A stretch of 64,000 nt of DNA from JBBRBB01 sp038206235 (GTDB lineage Bacteria; Bacteroidota; Bacteroidia; Chitinophagales; Chitinophagaceae), in the NCBI GenBank assembly GCA_038206235.1, contig JBBRBB010000018.1:25775-89774 (forward strand), read 5' to 3'. Numbering within the stretch: the stretch's first letter is position 1; each line of letters begins with the position of its first letter. Positions 26,162 through 35,900 of this stretch are shown piece after piece. The notes beneath the pieces were generated by a model that worked only from the letters and a program-made list of their open reading frames with translations, was not told where the DNA came from and made no database searches. The position numbers were made by a program, and so were the translations under genes.

Positions 26162-29100
26162 ATGAAAGCCAGTCAATCTGTGCTGCACAAAGCACTATTG
26201 ATTTTTGCTTTAAGCGCAATATCCCTCATTACACATGCACAGCTTAATGCAGATTTCACTTCCACTATACAAAGTGGTTGCCCGCCATTAGTAGTTTCAT
26301 TTCAGGACCAATCTACCGGAGATTCATTAAGCTGGAAATGGGATTTAGGCAATGGCGTTACATCCACGTACCAAAATCCTATCACTACTTATTTCGACCC
26401 CGGGAAATATACCGTAAAGCTTACCGTGAAAAATGACGCCGGCGGTTCAGACTCTGTTATTAAAACATCTTATATAATTGTTTATGAAAATCCGCAGGCA
26501 GCATTTAGTGTTTCTAAAACAACAGGCTGCTTTCCTCTCGAAATAAACTTTTATAATGAGTCTAAAGCAGGCATGGGTAATACCATAACAAATTACACAT
26601 GGGATTTTGGTGATGGTGTAATTTCAACAGATGCATCTCCTGTGCACACGTATATTATTCCGGGCCTATTTGATGTTACTTTAAGTATAAAAAACAATGT
26701 TGGCTGCTCAAACACTGTTACTAAAAGCGATCTCATATCAATTAGTACAGGAGTAATAGCAGATTTTGAAATTACCTCTCTTGATGTTTGCACATCACCC
26801 GCAAGTGTCAGCTTTAAAAATAAAAGCTCAGGGGTGGGAGTAATTGATTACACTTGGGATTTTGGCGATGGCTCTACCTCAACTTCTTTTTCTCCTGTAC
26901 ATAAATATAAAGACCCGGGAACCTATACGGTAGTGCTTACTTCTCATATATCTGCCGGATGTACCGATACAGCTTCTAAACAAATTACAATTGATTTTCC
27001 AAACTCATCATTTACCACTTCAAACAGTCTTTGTGCTAACCAACAGCAGCAATTTACAAATACATCTGTGCCACAACCGGTTTCTGTAATATGGTATTTT
27101 GGTGATAAAACAACATCAACAGAATTAAATCCGGAAAAAATATATAATAAACCCGGCACTTATATGGTGAAGCTTGTAAACACTTTTTCAATCACTTGCA
27201 AAGATTCCGTTACTAATACAGTAACCGTGCTTTCAGGGCCTTCAGCTTCATTCAACACAAATGATACAGCCAATTGTACAGGGCCCTTTAATGTTCAGTT
27301 TACAAACACATCAACAGGAGCAGCTACAGCTTATGTATGGAATTTTGGTGATGGTACCACATCACCGGCTGCAAACCCTCTGCATACTTATACCACAACA
27401 GGCAGCTTTACAGTTACACTAAAAGCCATTAATGCCAATGGATGCGAAGATGTGTTTACAAAACCAAATTATATAGTTATTCAACCTGTAAAAATAAACG
27501 ATTTTAAAAACCTTCCTGATAGCGGCTGCGTGCCCTTTACCATAAACACCTCTGCCGTTTTTAATGTACCGGCAAAGATTAAAAAATATACATGGGATTT
27601 TGGCGACGGAGCTACTTCAAACGCTGCAAACCCAACACACACCTATACTGCAGAAGGGTTTTTCAATGTTAAGCTCACCATAGTAACAGATGATGGATGC
27701 ACCGATAGTTATATAAAATATAATGCAGTGTCTGCAGGGCACAAACCCAATGCAGATTTTGCAGCAACCCCCACTACAATTTGTGCCACTGATACGGTTC
27801 ACGTAATAAATACCTCAACCAACGGACCTATACATTTTTTGCAGTGGGATTGGGGCCCTGTTCTCGATGCTTCAACAGCTTCAGTTTACACAGTAACACC
27901 CGTTGATACCGGCTATAGAAGTATTAATTTGGTTGTTTGGAATTATGGATGCGCCGATACTGCACATAAAGACAGCGTTTTTTATGTAAAGCCACCTTTT
28001 GCAAAAATAGATTTTACTACTAATTGCAATAATAAATTACTTGTAAAATATAATGACAGCTCCATAGCCGATATAACTCACAAATGGGAGTTTGGTGATG
28101 GAAAAACAGACACTGCAAAAAACCCTGCACATACATATAGTACGGCAGGCACTTACAATGTAAAATTGATTGCCACCAATGGTGGCTGCACCGATTCAGC
28201 CTTTACATCTGTGCGATTAATTAATGAGAATGGAGGAAGCATTTTATTATCTGATTCAGTATTTTGCCGGGGTTCAAAAGTGTTTTTTAATATTACAGGT
28301 GTAAATGTTTCTAATATAAGAAATACAACCTGGAATTTCGGTAATGGAGTTACTTCAACGGTTAGCGGCACAAACACAAATTATATTTATGACACAGCGG
28401 GAAGTTTTAGAATAACCGCTGTAATGACTGATTTGAATGGCTGCACGTATACACTGCAAATTCCCAATTTAATTACAGTATATGGGCCTTTGGCCGCATT
28501 TTATACAAAAACACCGGGCATTTGTCCAAATGGTACTGTAGATTTCACAGACAATTCTACAAACGATGGAATTCATCCTATAAAAAAATGGGCATGGGAT
28601 TATGGAGATGGTACAACTCAAAATTATAATGGTGCGCCCTTCTCGCATACTTACAATGATACAGGCGTATATATAGTAAAGCTTTCTGTTACAGATACGT
28701 ATGGCTGCACCGATTCTTTGAAAAGAATTGATTACATAAATGTAACACATCCCTACGTTTCATTTAGCATGCCCGATTCAGTAGTTTGCCCCGGCAAGCA
28801 AGTTTCATTTCAAAATAATTCGTCGGGCGCTCAACTGCAATATACCTGGAATTTCGGAGATGGCTCGCAATCGAACGCCCCAAATCCTTCTTATACGTAT
28901 TCAACGCCCGGTGTATATACGCCTGTATTATTTGCAACTGATAAAAACGAGTGCGTAGATTCTTTTTCGCTAAGGCCTATTACAGTAGCTACCCCCAAAG
29001 CCAAATTTAATATGAGTGATTCTTCTTCAACCTGCCCGCCATTAACTGTAAATTTTACAAACAAGTCTTCTAACTATGCTTCACTGCTTTGGAATTTTGG

Positions 29101-30976
29101 AGATGGCAGCACATCAAATATTGATGCACCTGCACACATTTACACTTACCCCGGCATATATCCCGCAAAACTTTTAGTTACAGGAAATGGCGGCTGTGCA
29201 GATTCATTAATTAAAAATATAACTATCAAGGGGCCCACAGGCAATATGACTTATACCTTAACCACCTGCTATCCTAACAAAGTGGTCTTTGTTGCATCCG
29301 CACAAAATACAGTAAAATACACATGGGATTTTGGAGATGGGGCTACCATAATAACCAGTACAGACAAAGCCTTTCATTTGTATGATACAGGACGTTATCT
29401 GCCAAAAATGATATTGTCTGATTCTATCGGTTGCAATGTTTTAATTAAAGGAACAGATACCCTGAACGTATTTGACGTAAAAGCAAGGGCTACTTCATCT
29501 ACCAATCTGATATGTGATTCGGGCAGCGTAACCTTTACCGATGCATCAGAATCGAACGATATAATTAAAGACCACATCTGGATTTTTGAGGATAGTACAA
29601 GTTTAAATCAACCCGTTGCAGCACATAGCTATACAACATCAGGTAGCTATACTACGCAGCTTGTTTCTATAACACAGTTTGGTTGCATAGATACTTTGAC
29701 AATTACAAACGCAGTCATCGTATCAAAGAGTCCAGCCATAAGTATACAGGGAGATACAGCGGCATGTGCTGGCGCAAATGTTTCATTTAATGGCATCAAT
29801 ACTTCCGATACATCAGCACTAAACTGGAGCTGGAATTTTGGTAATGGCAGCACGGCAACAACACAAAATGCGAATACAGTTTATATTAAAGGAGGCATCT
29901 ATTTAATAAATCTTATAGCAGCAAACAATAATGGTTGTGCAGACAGCATAAGCAGTTCTATTAAGATTAATCCTCCTCCTGCAGTGTATGCAGGAAAAGA
30001 TACCACAGTATGCCAATCATCTCCTTATATAATAACAGCTTCAGGCGCCAGCACGTATACATGGATAAGCGGAGAAAATATAGGTTGCATAGATTGCGCT
30101 TCCACACAAATAACGCCGGCAAATTCAGGCAGCTACATAGTGCAGGGCAAAGATGCAATTGGTTGTTCAGCTACAGACTCTGTGTACATAAGGGTAATTA
30201 AGCCAAGCCAAATTTCAGCTTCGGGCAGCGATACCGTTTGCGTAGGACAAACTGTACAACTCAGTGCAGGCGGGGCACAATCTTATCAATGGATACCTTC
30301 CGTTTACTTAGATAATTCAAATGCTGCAACGCCGGTTTATACTGCGGCAAAAGACACTTCGATTATCTATAATGTAATTGGTTATAGTGAAAAGAAATGT
30401 TTTTCTGATACAACTTCTATAACAATAAAATCTTATCCGGTTCCGCAAATGCAGATAATGGATGATAAGATAACATTAAGTGCAGGCAACTCTGTGCGGC
30501 TGCAAACAAATAATTCACCAGACATAACAGAATGGAGATGGGAACCCCCGCAGGGATTAGATAATCCAACCGCTGCAAGCCCGTTGGCCTCACCCTTTCA
30601 AACTACAACCTATAATTGCCTGGCGGTAAATGGGGGCGGTTGCGCTGCCCGTACCCAGGCCGTTATAAGTGTTGTTTGTGGTGGCTCAAACATATTTGTA
30701 CCGAATACATTTAGTCCCAACAACGATGGAATGAACGACCAGTTTTATGCAAGAGGTACAGGTTTATTTGCAGTAAAAACATTTAGAATATTTAATCGCT
30801 GGGGGCAGCTTGTTTTTGAAAAGCTTGGCACTTCTGCAAATAATGCGGCAGATGGATGGAATGGAATGTTCAATAACCTGCAAGCTACTGCAGATGTATA
30901 TATATATATGATGGAGATAGTATGCCAGAATAATGCAGTGATACCCATAAAAGGAAATATTACTTTAATACGATAA
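26162..30976 (+). CDS. Giant PKD-repeat surface protein with type B T9SS sorting domain (paralogue 1)
   Basis: A 1604-residue protein. Residues 1-28 are a signal peptide; the mature protein begins QLNADF. It contains about 15 PKD-type beta-sandwich units of 80-90 residues, each marked by W[DN][FY]G[DN]G and a closing [HT]xY (for example WDFGDGVISTDASPVHTY). Three further Ig-like segments follow (starting near GKDTTVCQSS, SGSDTVCVGQ and LSAGNSVRLQ). The end (about 1500-1604: FVPNTFSPNNDGMNDQF, FRIFNRWGQLVFEK, KGNITLIR) is the gliding-motility-type C-terminal domain that directs T9SS export and surface attachment. It resembles SprB-like adhesins. It pairs with a collinear paralogue and a PorP/SprF gene downstream. 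Confidence 0.93.
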   Translation: MKASQSVLHKALLIFALSAISLITHAQLNADFTSTIQSGCPPLVVSFQDQSTGDSLSWKWDLGNGVTSTYQNPITTYFDPGKYTVKLTVKNDAGGSDSVIKTSYIIVYENPQAAFSVSKTTGCFPLEINFYNESKAGMGNTITNYTWDFGDGVISTDASPVHTYIIPGLFDVTLSIKNNVGCSNTVTKSDLISISTGVIADFEITSLDVCTSPASVSFKNKSSGVGVIDYTWDFGDGSTSTSFSPVHKYKDPGTYTVVLTSHISAGCTDTASKQITIDFPNSSFTTSNSLCANQQQQFTNTSVPQPVSVIWYFGDKTTSTELNPEKIYNKPGTYMVKLVNTFSITCKDSVTNTVTVLSGPSASFNTNDTANCTGPFNVQFTNTSTGAATAYVWNFGDGTTSPAANPLHTYTTTGSFTVTLKAINANGCEDVFTKPNYIVIQPVKINDFKNLPDSGCVPFTINTSAVFNVPAKIKKYTWDFGDGATSNAANPTHTYTAEGFFNVKLTIVTDDGCTDSYIKYNAVSAGHKPNADFAATPTTICATDTVHVINTSTNGPIHFLQWDWGPVLDASTASVYTVTPVDTGYRSINLVVWNYGCADTAHKDSVFYVKPPFAKIDFTTNCNNKLLVKYNDSSIADITHKWEFGDGKTDTAKNPAHTYSTAGTYNVKLIATNGGCTDSAFTSVRLINENGGSILLSDSVFCRGSKVFFNITGVNVSNIRNTTWNFGNGVTSTVSGTNTNYIYDTAGSFRITAVMTDLNGCTYTLQIPNLITVYGPLAAFYTKTPGICPNGTVDFTDNSTNDGIHPIKKWAWDYGDGTTQNYNGAPFSHTYNDTGVYIVKLSVTDTYGCTDSLKRIDYINVTHPYVSFSMPDSVVCPGKQVSFQNNSSGAQLQYTWNFGDGSQSNAPNPSYTYSTPGVYTPVLFATDKNECVDSFSLRPITVATPKAKFNMSDSSSTCPPLTVNFTNKSSNYASLLWNFGDGSTSNIDAPAHIYTYPGIYPAKLLVTGNGGCADSLIKNITIKGPTGNMTYTLTTCYPNKVVFVASAQNTVKYTWDFGDGATIITSTDKAFHLYDTGRYLPKMILSDSIGCNVLIKGTDTLNVFDVKARATSSTNLICDSGSVTFTDASESNDIIKDHIWIFEDSTSLNQPVAAHSYTTSGSYTTQLVSITQFGCIDTLTITNAVIVSKSPAISIQGDTAACAGANVSFNGINTSDTSALNWSWNFGNGSTATTQNANTVYIKGGIYLINLIAANNNGCADSISSSIKINPPPAVYAGKDTTVCQSSPYIITASGASTYTWISGENIGCIDCASTQITPANSGSYIVQGKDAIGCSATDSVYIRVIKPSQISASGSDTVCVGQTVQLSAGGAQSYQWIPSVYLDNSNAATPVYTAAKDTSIIYNVIGYSEKKCFSDTTSITIKSYPVPQMQIMDDKITLSAGNSVRLQTNNSPDITEWRWEPPQGLDNPTAASPLASPFQTTTYNCLAVNGGGCAARTQAVISVVCGGSNIFVPNTFSPNNDGMNDQFYARGTGLFAVKTFRIFNRWGQLVFEKLGTSANNAADGWNGMFNNLQATADVYIYMMEIVCQNNAVIPIKGNITLIR

Positions 30977-31456
30977 AATAAAAATAGTAGTGAAAAGAAT
31001 TTTAATAATACCGCTTAGCTTTTTAAAGACCGTTGCTAACCATGATGAAAGCGGATTTTTAAAATTGTCCCTGCATCTTGAGGGAGGTGCAGGGCGTCTT
31101 TTCACTCTTTTAAAATACTCTCTACCGCACAGATATTGATTAAGGCGCTTTAGTTTTTGAGGTTATGATACTCTTTTGCTTCAGCAGGCAATCGAGGTTT
31201 TTTTTGACATAGGATGGATTTAATGGGAAACTGCCCCGCACCTTTTTAGGAATGGGGCACCTTTTTTTAATTTTTTAATAACGGCTTTGAAAAAATGTAT
31301 TTGATTTTTAAGCTTATTGCACCCCCATTTTTCTTGAAAACAAAACTGAAGGAACAAAAAAACATTGCATTGAAATTCCAGCATAATTATTGTAGTTTTA
31401 CGGGGCAAAACCAAATGAGTACCGCACTCAGATTTTGAACATTTAATTTAAACCTT
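30977..31456. other. 480-base gap with two hairpins
   Basis: Hairpin A: CCCTGCA (31069-31075) with TGCAGGG (31088-31094), followed by a T-rich run; it likely ends the PKD transcript. Hairpin B: TGCCCC (31232-31237) with GGGGCA (31254-31259), followed by a run of T; it is a second terminator-like signal about 165 bases on. The stretch between them has no convincing open frame and could encode a small transcript, which is speculative. A TTG-N20-TAGTTTTA arrangement near 31380-31405 may be the promoter of the next gene. Confidence 0.45.
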
Positions 31457-32623
31457 ATGAAAAAGATTATCCTTTCGTCAGTAACTATTTTGCTTTTATT
31501 CTCTTGTGAAAAAAGATTAGACAAACCGGGAGATCCCGATACTTCTTCTTCTGCATTTCGAACAACCGGTACAAATATCCACTTAACTTCATTTTCTACC
31601 GGCTACACTGCACCGATAGATGTAACCAATGCCGGAGATAACAGGATGTTTGTTGCTGAGCAAGGCGGCAAAATATTTGTTTGCGATGCTGCCGGCGTTA
31701 AAAGAAACACACCTTATCTTGATATATCAGATAAAATAATGAGTAGCAGTTTTACCGGGCTTCTGTCATTTTGCTTCAGCCCGAACTATAAAACAAATGG
31801 ATATTTTTATGTGTATTATGTAGATAATTCGTACGATGTAATTATAGAGAGATATAAAGTTTCAGCAACCGATTCAAACAAAGCTAATAAAAGCAGTGCA
31901 CTTACCATACTTCGCATTGATTACCCTGTTAATACTGAAATTACCGGGTGTGTAAGGTATGGGAAAGATGGTTATTTGTACATTGGCACTGCCGATGGTT
32001 CTTCAGGTGATGGCACTGATAGCAAAGCACAAAATCATTCCAGTCTTTTAGGTAAAATGTTGAGAATAGATGTAAACAATAGCTCAGCTTCTAATCCTTA
32101 TGATATACCTGCCGATAATCCATTTGTAGGTTTTGCCGGTTATTCGCCAGAAATATATGCTTTAGGATTTAGAGTACCCTGGAGATTTAGCTTCGATGCA
32201 GTAACCGGTTCCTTATGCTTAGGAGATGTAGGCCAGGCTACCGAGGAAGAATTAGATATAATTAAAAAGGGTAAAAATTATGGGTGGCCCTGCTATGAAG
32301 GAACATATCCTTATAGCACTACCAATTGCACTGACAATTATGTTTTCCCTTCTTACGAATATTCTCATGCAACTGGCTGCTGTGTAATTGGGGGATATGT
32401 TTACAGGGGCTCTGCAACGAAAGGCTATGGAAAATATATTTTCTGTGATTGGTGTACAGGGCAGTTTACATCTTTATTTATGCAAAATGGCAACATTGTG
32501 AGTACACCTGTTATGCAGGAAAATGCTACGTCTTATGTAAGCTTTGGAGAAGATTATTACCATGAGTTATATACAGTAAACCAGGCAGGCAATACTATTT
32601 ATAAATTAATTTTCGCAAATTAA
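31457..32623 (+). CDS. Glucose/sorbosone dehydrogenase-like lipoprotein (PQQ-type beta-propeller)
   Basis: A 388-residue protein. The signal ends in LLLFSC, giving a lipidated Cys17. The rest is a six-bladed propeller of the soluble PQQ glucose dehydrogenase family: GLLSFCFSPNYKTNGYFYVYY, KDGYLYIGTADGSSGDG, SLLGKMLRIDV, IPADNPFVG, GFRVPWRFSFD, LGDVGQATEEELDII and GKNYGWPCYEG. The usual HxGG segment before FGPDG is replaced by TGCVRYGKDG, so the catalytic histidine appears to be missing, and GLRNPWR has become GFRVPWR. It may therefore bind sugar or a cofactor without oxidising it. It sits between the two PKD genes; a terminator follows at 32651-32675. Confidence 0.85.
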   Translation: MKKIILSSVTILLLFSCEKRLDKPGDPDTSSSAFRTTGTNIHLTSFSTGYTAPIDVTNAGDNRMFVAEQGGKIFVCDAAGVKRNTPYLDISDKIMSSSFTGLLSFCFSPNYKTNGYFYVYYVDNSYDVIIERYKVSATDSNKANKSSALTILRIDYPVNTEITGCVRYGKDGYLYIGTADGSSGDGTDSKAQNHSSLLGKMLRIDVNNSSASNPYDIPADNPFVGFAGYSPEIYALGFRVPWRFSFDAVTGSLCLGDVGQATEEELDIIKKGKNYGWPCYEGTYPYSTTNCTDNYVFPSYEYSHATGCCVIGGYVYRGSATKGYGKYIFCDWCTGQFTSLFMQNGNIVSTPVMQENATSYVSFGEDYYHELYTVNQAGNTIYKLIFAN

Positions 32624-32650
32624 TTATCACCTTAAATAGTTGTATGAAGA

Positions 32651-32675
32651 GGCTGTCTCAAAAGTTGAGTCAGCC
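32651..32675 (+). terminator. Intrinsic terminator after the sugar-dehydrogenase-like gene
   Basis: GGCTGTCTCAA (32651-32661) pairs with TTGAGTCAGCC (32665-32675), one T/T mismatch, loop AAG, followed directly by a T run. The stop codon of the gene is 28 bases upstream. The rest of the 300-base gap to the next gene shows only AT-rich sequence. Confidence 0.8.
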
Positions 32676-32925
32676 TTTTTTATATATGGTATGCTTCTCA
32701 TAAAAATTGATTTATGTAAGATGTTCTCAAAACTTTCAGTTTATTTAAAAACACACTCTCACAGGATTACGGATAATTAAAAATTTACCGGATTAAACTG
32801 GAAAAATATTCTCTTTTACTTCATTTGCTTAAAAAAAATTTCTGCAATTTTTTTTTTCAATAAAAATATGGTAATTTTCATGCTTTAGTTGTTTTGCATT
32901 TAAGCTCCGTACAACCTTTTGTTTG

Positions 32926-35900
32926 ATGAAAAAGACCAAACTATATCTGCGTTTCCTGTGGATGTTGAGTGCCTTTTTCTTAAACAAAAACGGGATGGCG
33001 CAGTTAAACGCAAACTTTACCGCTTCTGTACAACAGGGATGTTCTCCTCTTGTAGTGCAATTTACTGATCTGTCAACAGGTAATCCTACCCAATGGAATT
33101 GGGACCTTGGTAATGGCGCTACTTCTATATTTCAAAACCCGGGAGCAATTTATGTGGTGCCGGGCTCATACACCGTAATACTTACAGTAACAAATGCGGG
33201 CGGACAATCTACAATTACAAAAACGAATTACATTGTTGTATATTCTAACCCGCAGATTGATTTTAGCGCCTCACCCACAGAAGGGTGTGCACCTTTACCC
33301 GTTCAGTTTAAAGATAAAACCATAGCTGGCAGTGGTGTGGTAAATAGCTGGCTGTGGGACTTTGGAGATGGAAATAATTCCACCGTGCAAAACCCATTGC
33401 ACACCTATACACTTTCCGATACATTCGATGTTTCATTGTTAGTAACCAACAGTGCAGGCTGCAAGGCATCTTTACTAAAACCGGCAATAGTTAAAATAAA
33501 TGGAACTGTTGCTGCTGACTTTACCTATACTTATGCAAATGGTTGCAACATGCCGGTGATAATTGATTTTTCCAATGAATCTTCCTCAACTGAAGCTCTT
33601 ACCTATCAATGGACTTTTGGTGATGGTGGCAGAAGCACACAACAAAATCCATCGCATACATTTAGTAGCTCCGGCAGCTATAATGTTACCCTTATTGCAA
33701 CAAATACAAGCGGCTGTTCTGATACTGCTGAGCAAATAGTAGCCATAGGAGCTGCACAGGCCAACTTTACCATTTCGGGAGATTCGTGTGTGGGTGAGCC
33801 ACTCCTTTTTAAAGATAGCTCATCACTAACGCCACTGCTTGTAACCTGGAATTTTGGAGATGGAACTCTTGATACCGGATTTCAACGAAAACATATTTAT
33901 ACTGCGCCTGGTGTATATAAAGTATCTATGACGGCCAACTTTGGAAACTGCGTAAGCACCATACAGAAAACTGTAACCATTGCAAACAAGCCAACCGCTG
34001 ATTTTAGTGCAGGAAAACACTCTTCGTGCCAGGTGCCCTTTACAGTACAATTCACGAATAATTCCACCGGCGCAGATTCTTATATATGGAAGTTTGGAGA
34101 TACTGCAATTTCAACACAAGTGAATCCATCGCATACCTATCAGCAGGCAGGCCAGTACAGCGTTAGATTAATAGCATTTAATTCAAACGGCTGTACCGAT
34201 ACTCTTATAAAAGATGGTTTTGTAAATTTAGGTCCTCCTCAAATTTTAGGCATTGATAATTTACCGGCATCAGGATGCGCTCCGTTATCAGTAAAGTTTA
34301 AACCAAACATTTATTCACCGGAATCTATTGTATTATATCAATGGACTTTTGGAGATGGCTCTGCATCTTCAAATTCATCGCCCCTTCATATTTATAGTAA
34401 TACGGGTGCTTATGATGTTTCTCTTATCGTTACAACTCAAAGCGGCTGCGCAGATACTTTGCGCATTGACAGTGCTGTTTTAGTGGGGACACCACCGGCA
34501 GCAAATTTTGATGCAACACCAAGAGATGCCTGCGCTTTTACACCTATTCAGTTTACTGATCTTTCAACAGGTACAATTACAAGCTGGCAGTGGGATTTTG
34601 GAGATGGCGGCATTTCATTTGACCAAAATCCTATTCATGTTTATGGTGATACAGGTTATTTCACCGTGCAACTGATAGTAGCAAATAACGGTTGTGCAGA
34701 TACAATTACATTTATAGATTATATACATACAAACCCACCTGTTGCAAAGTTTACTTTTAAAAATTCCTGCAGTAATCCTTATGATATACGCTTTATAGAT
34801 AATTCAATAGACGCACTAACATGGCATTGGGACTTTGGAGACGGAGATACATCAAGCCTGCAAAATCCATCACATACTTACGCTGCAACCGGCTTGTATA
34901 CTGTAATGCTTACGGTAACAAACGGCTCCTGTTCTTACACTACAAGCACTATAGTTCCTGTTTCAGATAATAACATTTTGTACAATTATCTGCCTGCCAA
35001 TTTCTGTAAATACGATTCAGTAACTTTTATAGCAACTAATTTTGATTCAACAAAAACAATATTTTTTAACTGGAATTTTGGTGATGGAAATGAATCGGGG
35101 TTTGGAAGTAATTACGATACTATTCAGCATTCATATAAATCTGCAGGCACATTTACACCCTTTTTAATATCGCTGGATTCATTAGGTTGTATTGATACAG
35201 TTTATGATAACAGCATTCAGGTAATTATTTATGGACCTACAGCCCGCTTTACAAATTTGCCCGGTGCATGTGTAAATAGTTCTTTAATCTTTTCAGACAG
35301 TTCTTATACTGACAATGTACATCCGATTGTACAATGGATATGGGAATATGGAGATAGTGCTGCTGATACTTTAGCAACAGGTCCTTTCAATCACATATAT
35401 ACAACTGCTGGAACTTACGATGTGCAATTAACCATTTTTGATAATAACGGATGTAAAGATTCCATTCTTAAAAATCAGGCAGTTATTATTACAGACCCTG
35501 TTGCTTATTTTTCTGTATCAAATCCAGTAAGCTGCTCTGGCTCCCCTGTACAGTTTTTAGATTCATCACAGGGTTTATCGTTAAATTATTTGTGGGATTT
35601 TGGTGACGGAACTACAGCCACCGATTCACTTCCCTCTCATCTCTATTCTTCAACCGGAAATTATTCCGTTGGCCTTAAAATTACAGATCAGTTCGGATGC
35701 ACAGATACAGTAAGTAAACAAGCCATTATTACTATTGTAAATCCATTGGCAGATTTTACACTCACAGACAGTGTGTTTTTCTGCCCCCCTGTAAGTATTC
35801 AGCCCAATAATTTATCACAAAACTTTTCTTCTCTTTTATGGAATTTTGGTGATGGAAACACTTCTGCAGAATTATCACCTTTGCATGTATATACTCTTCC

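Noticed and set aside
31220..31414. 64-codon minus-strand frame in the gap before the sugar-dehydrogenase-like gene
   Set aside because: Low-complexity Phe/Lys content and it runs across the terminator hairpin.
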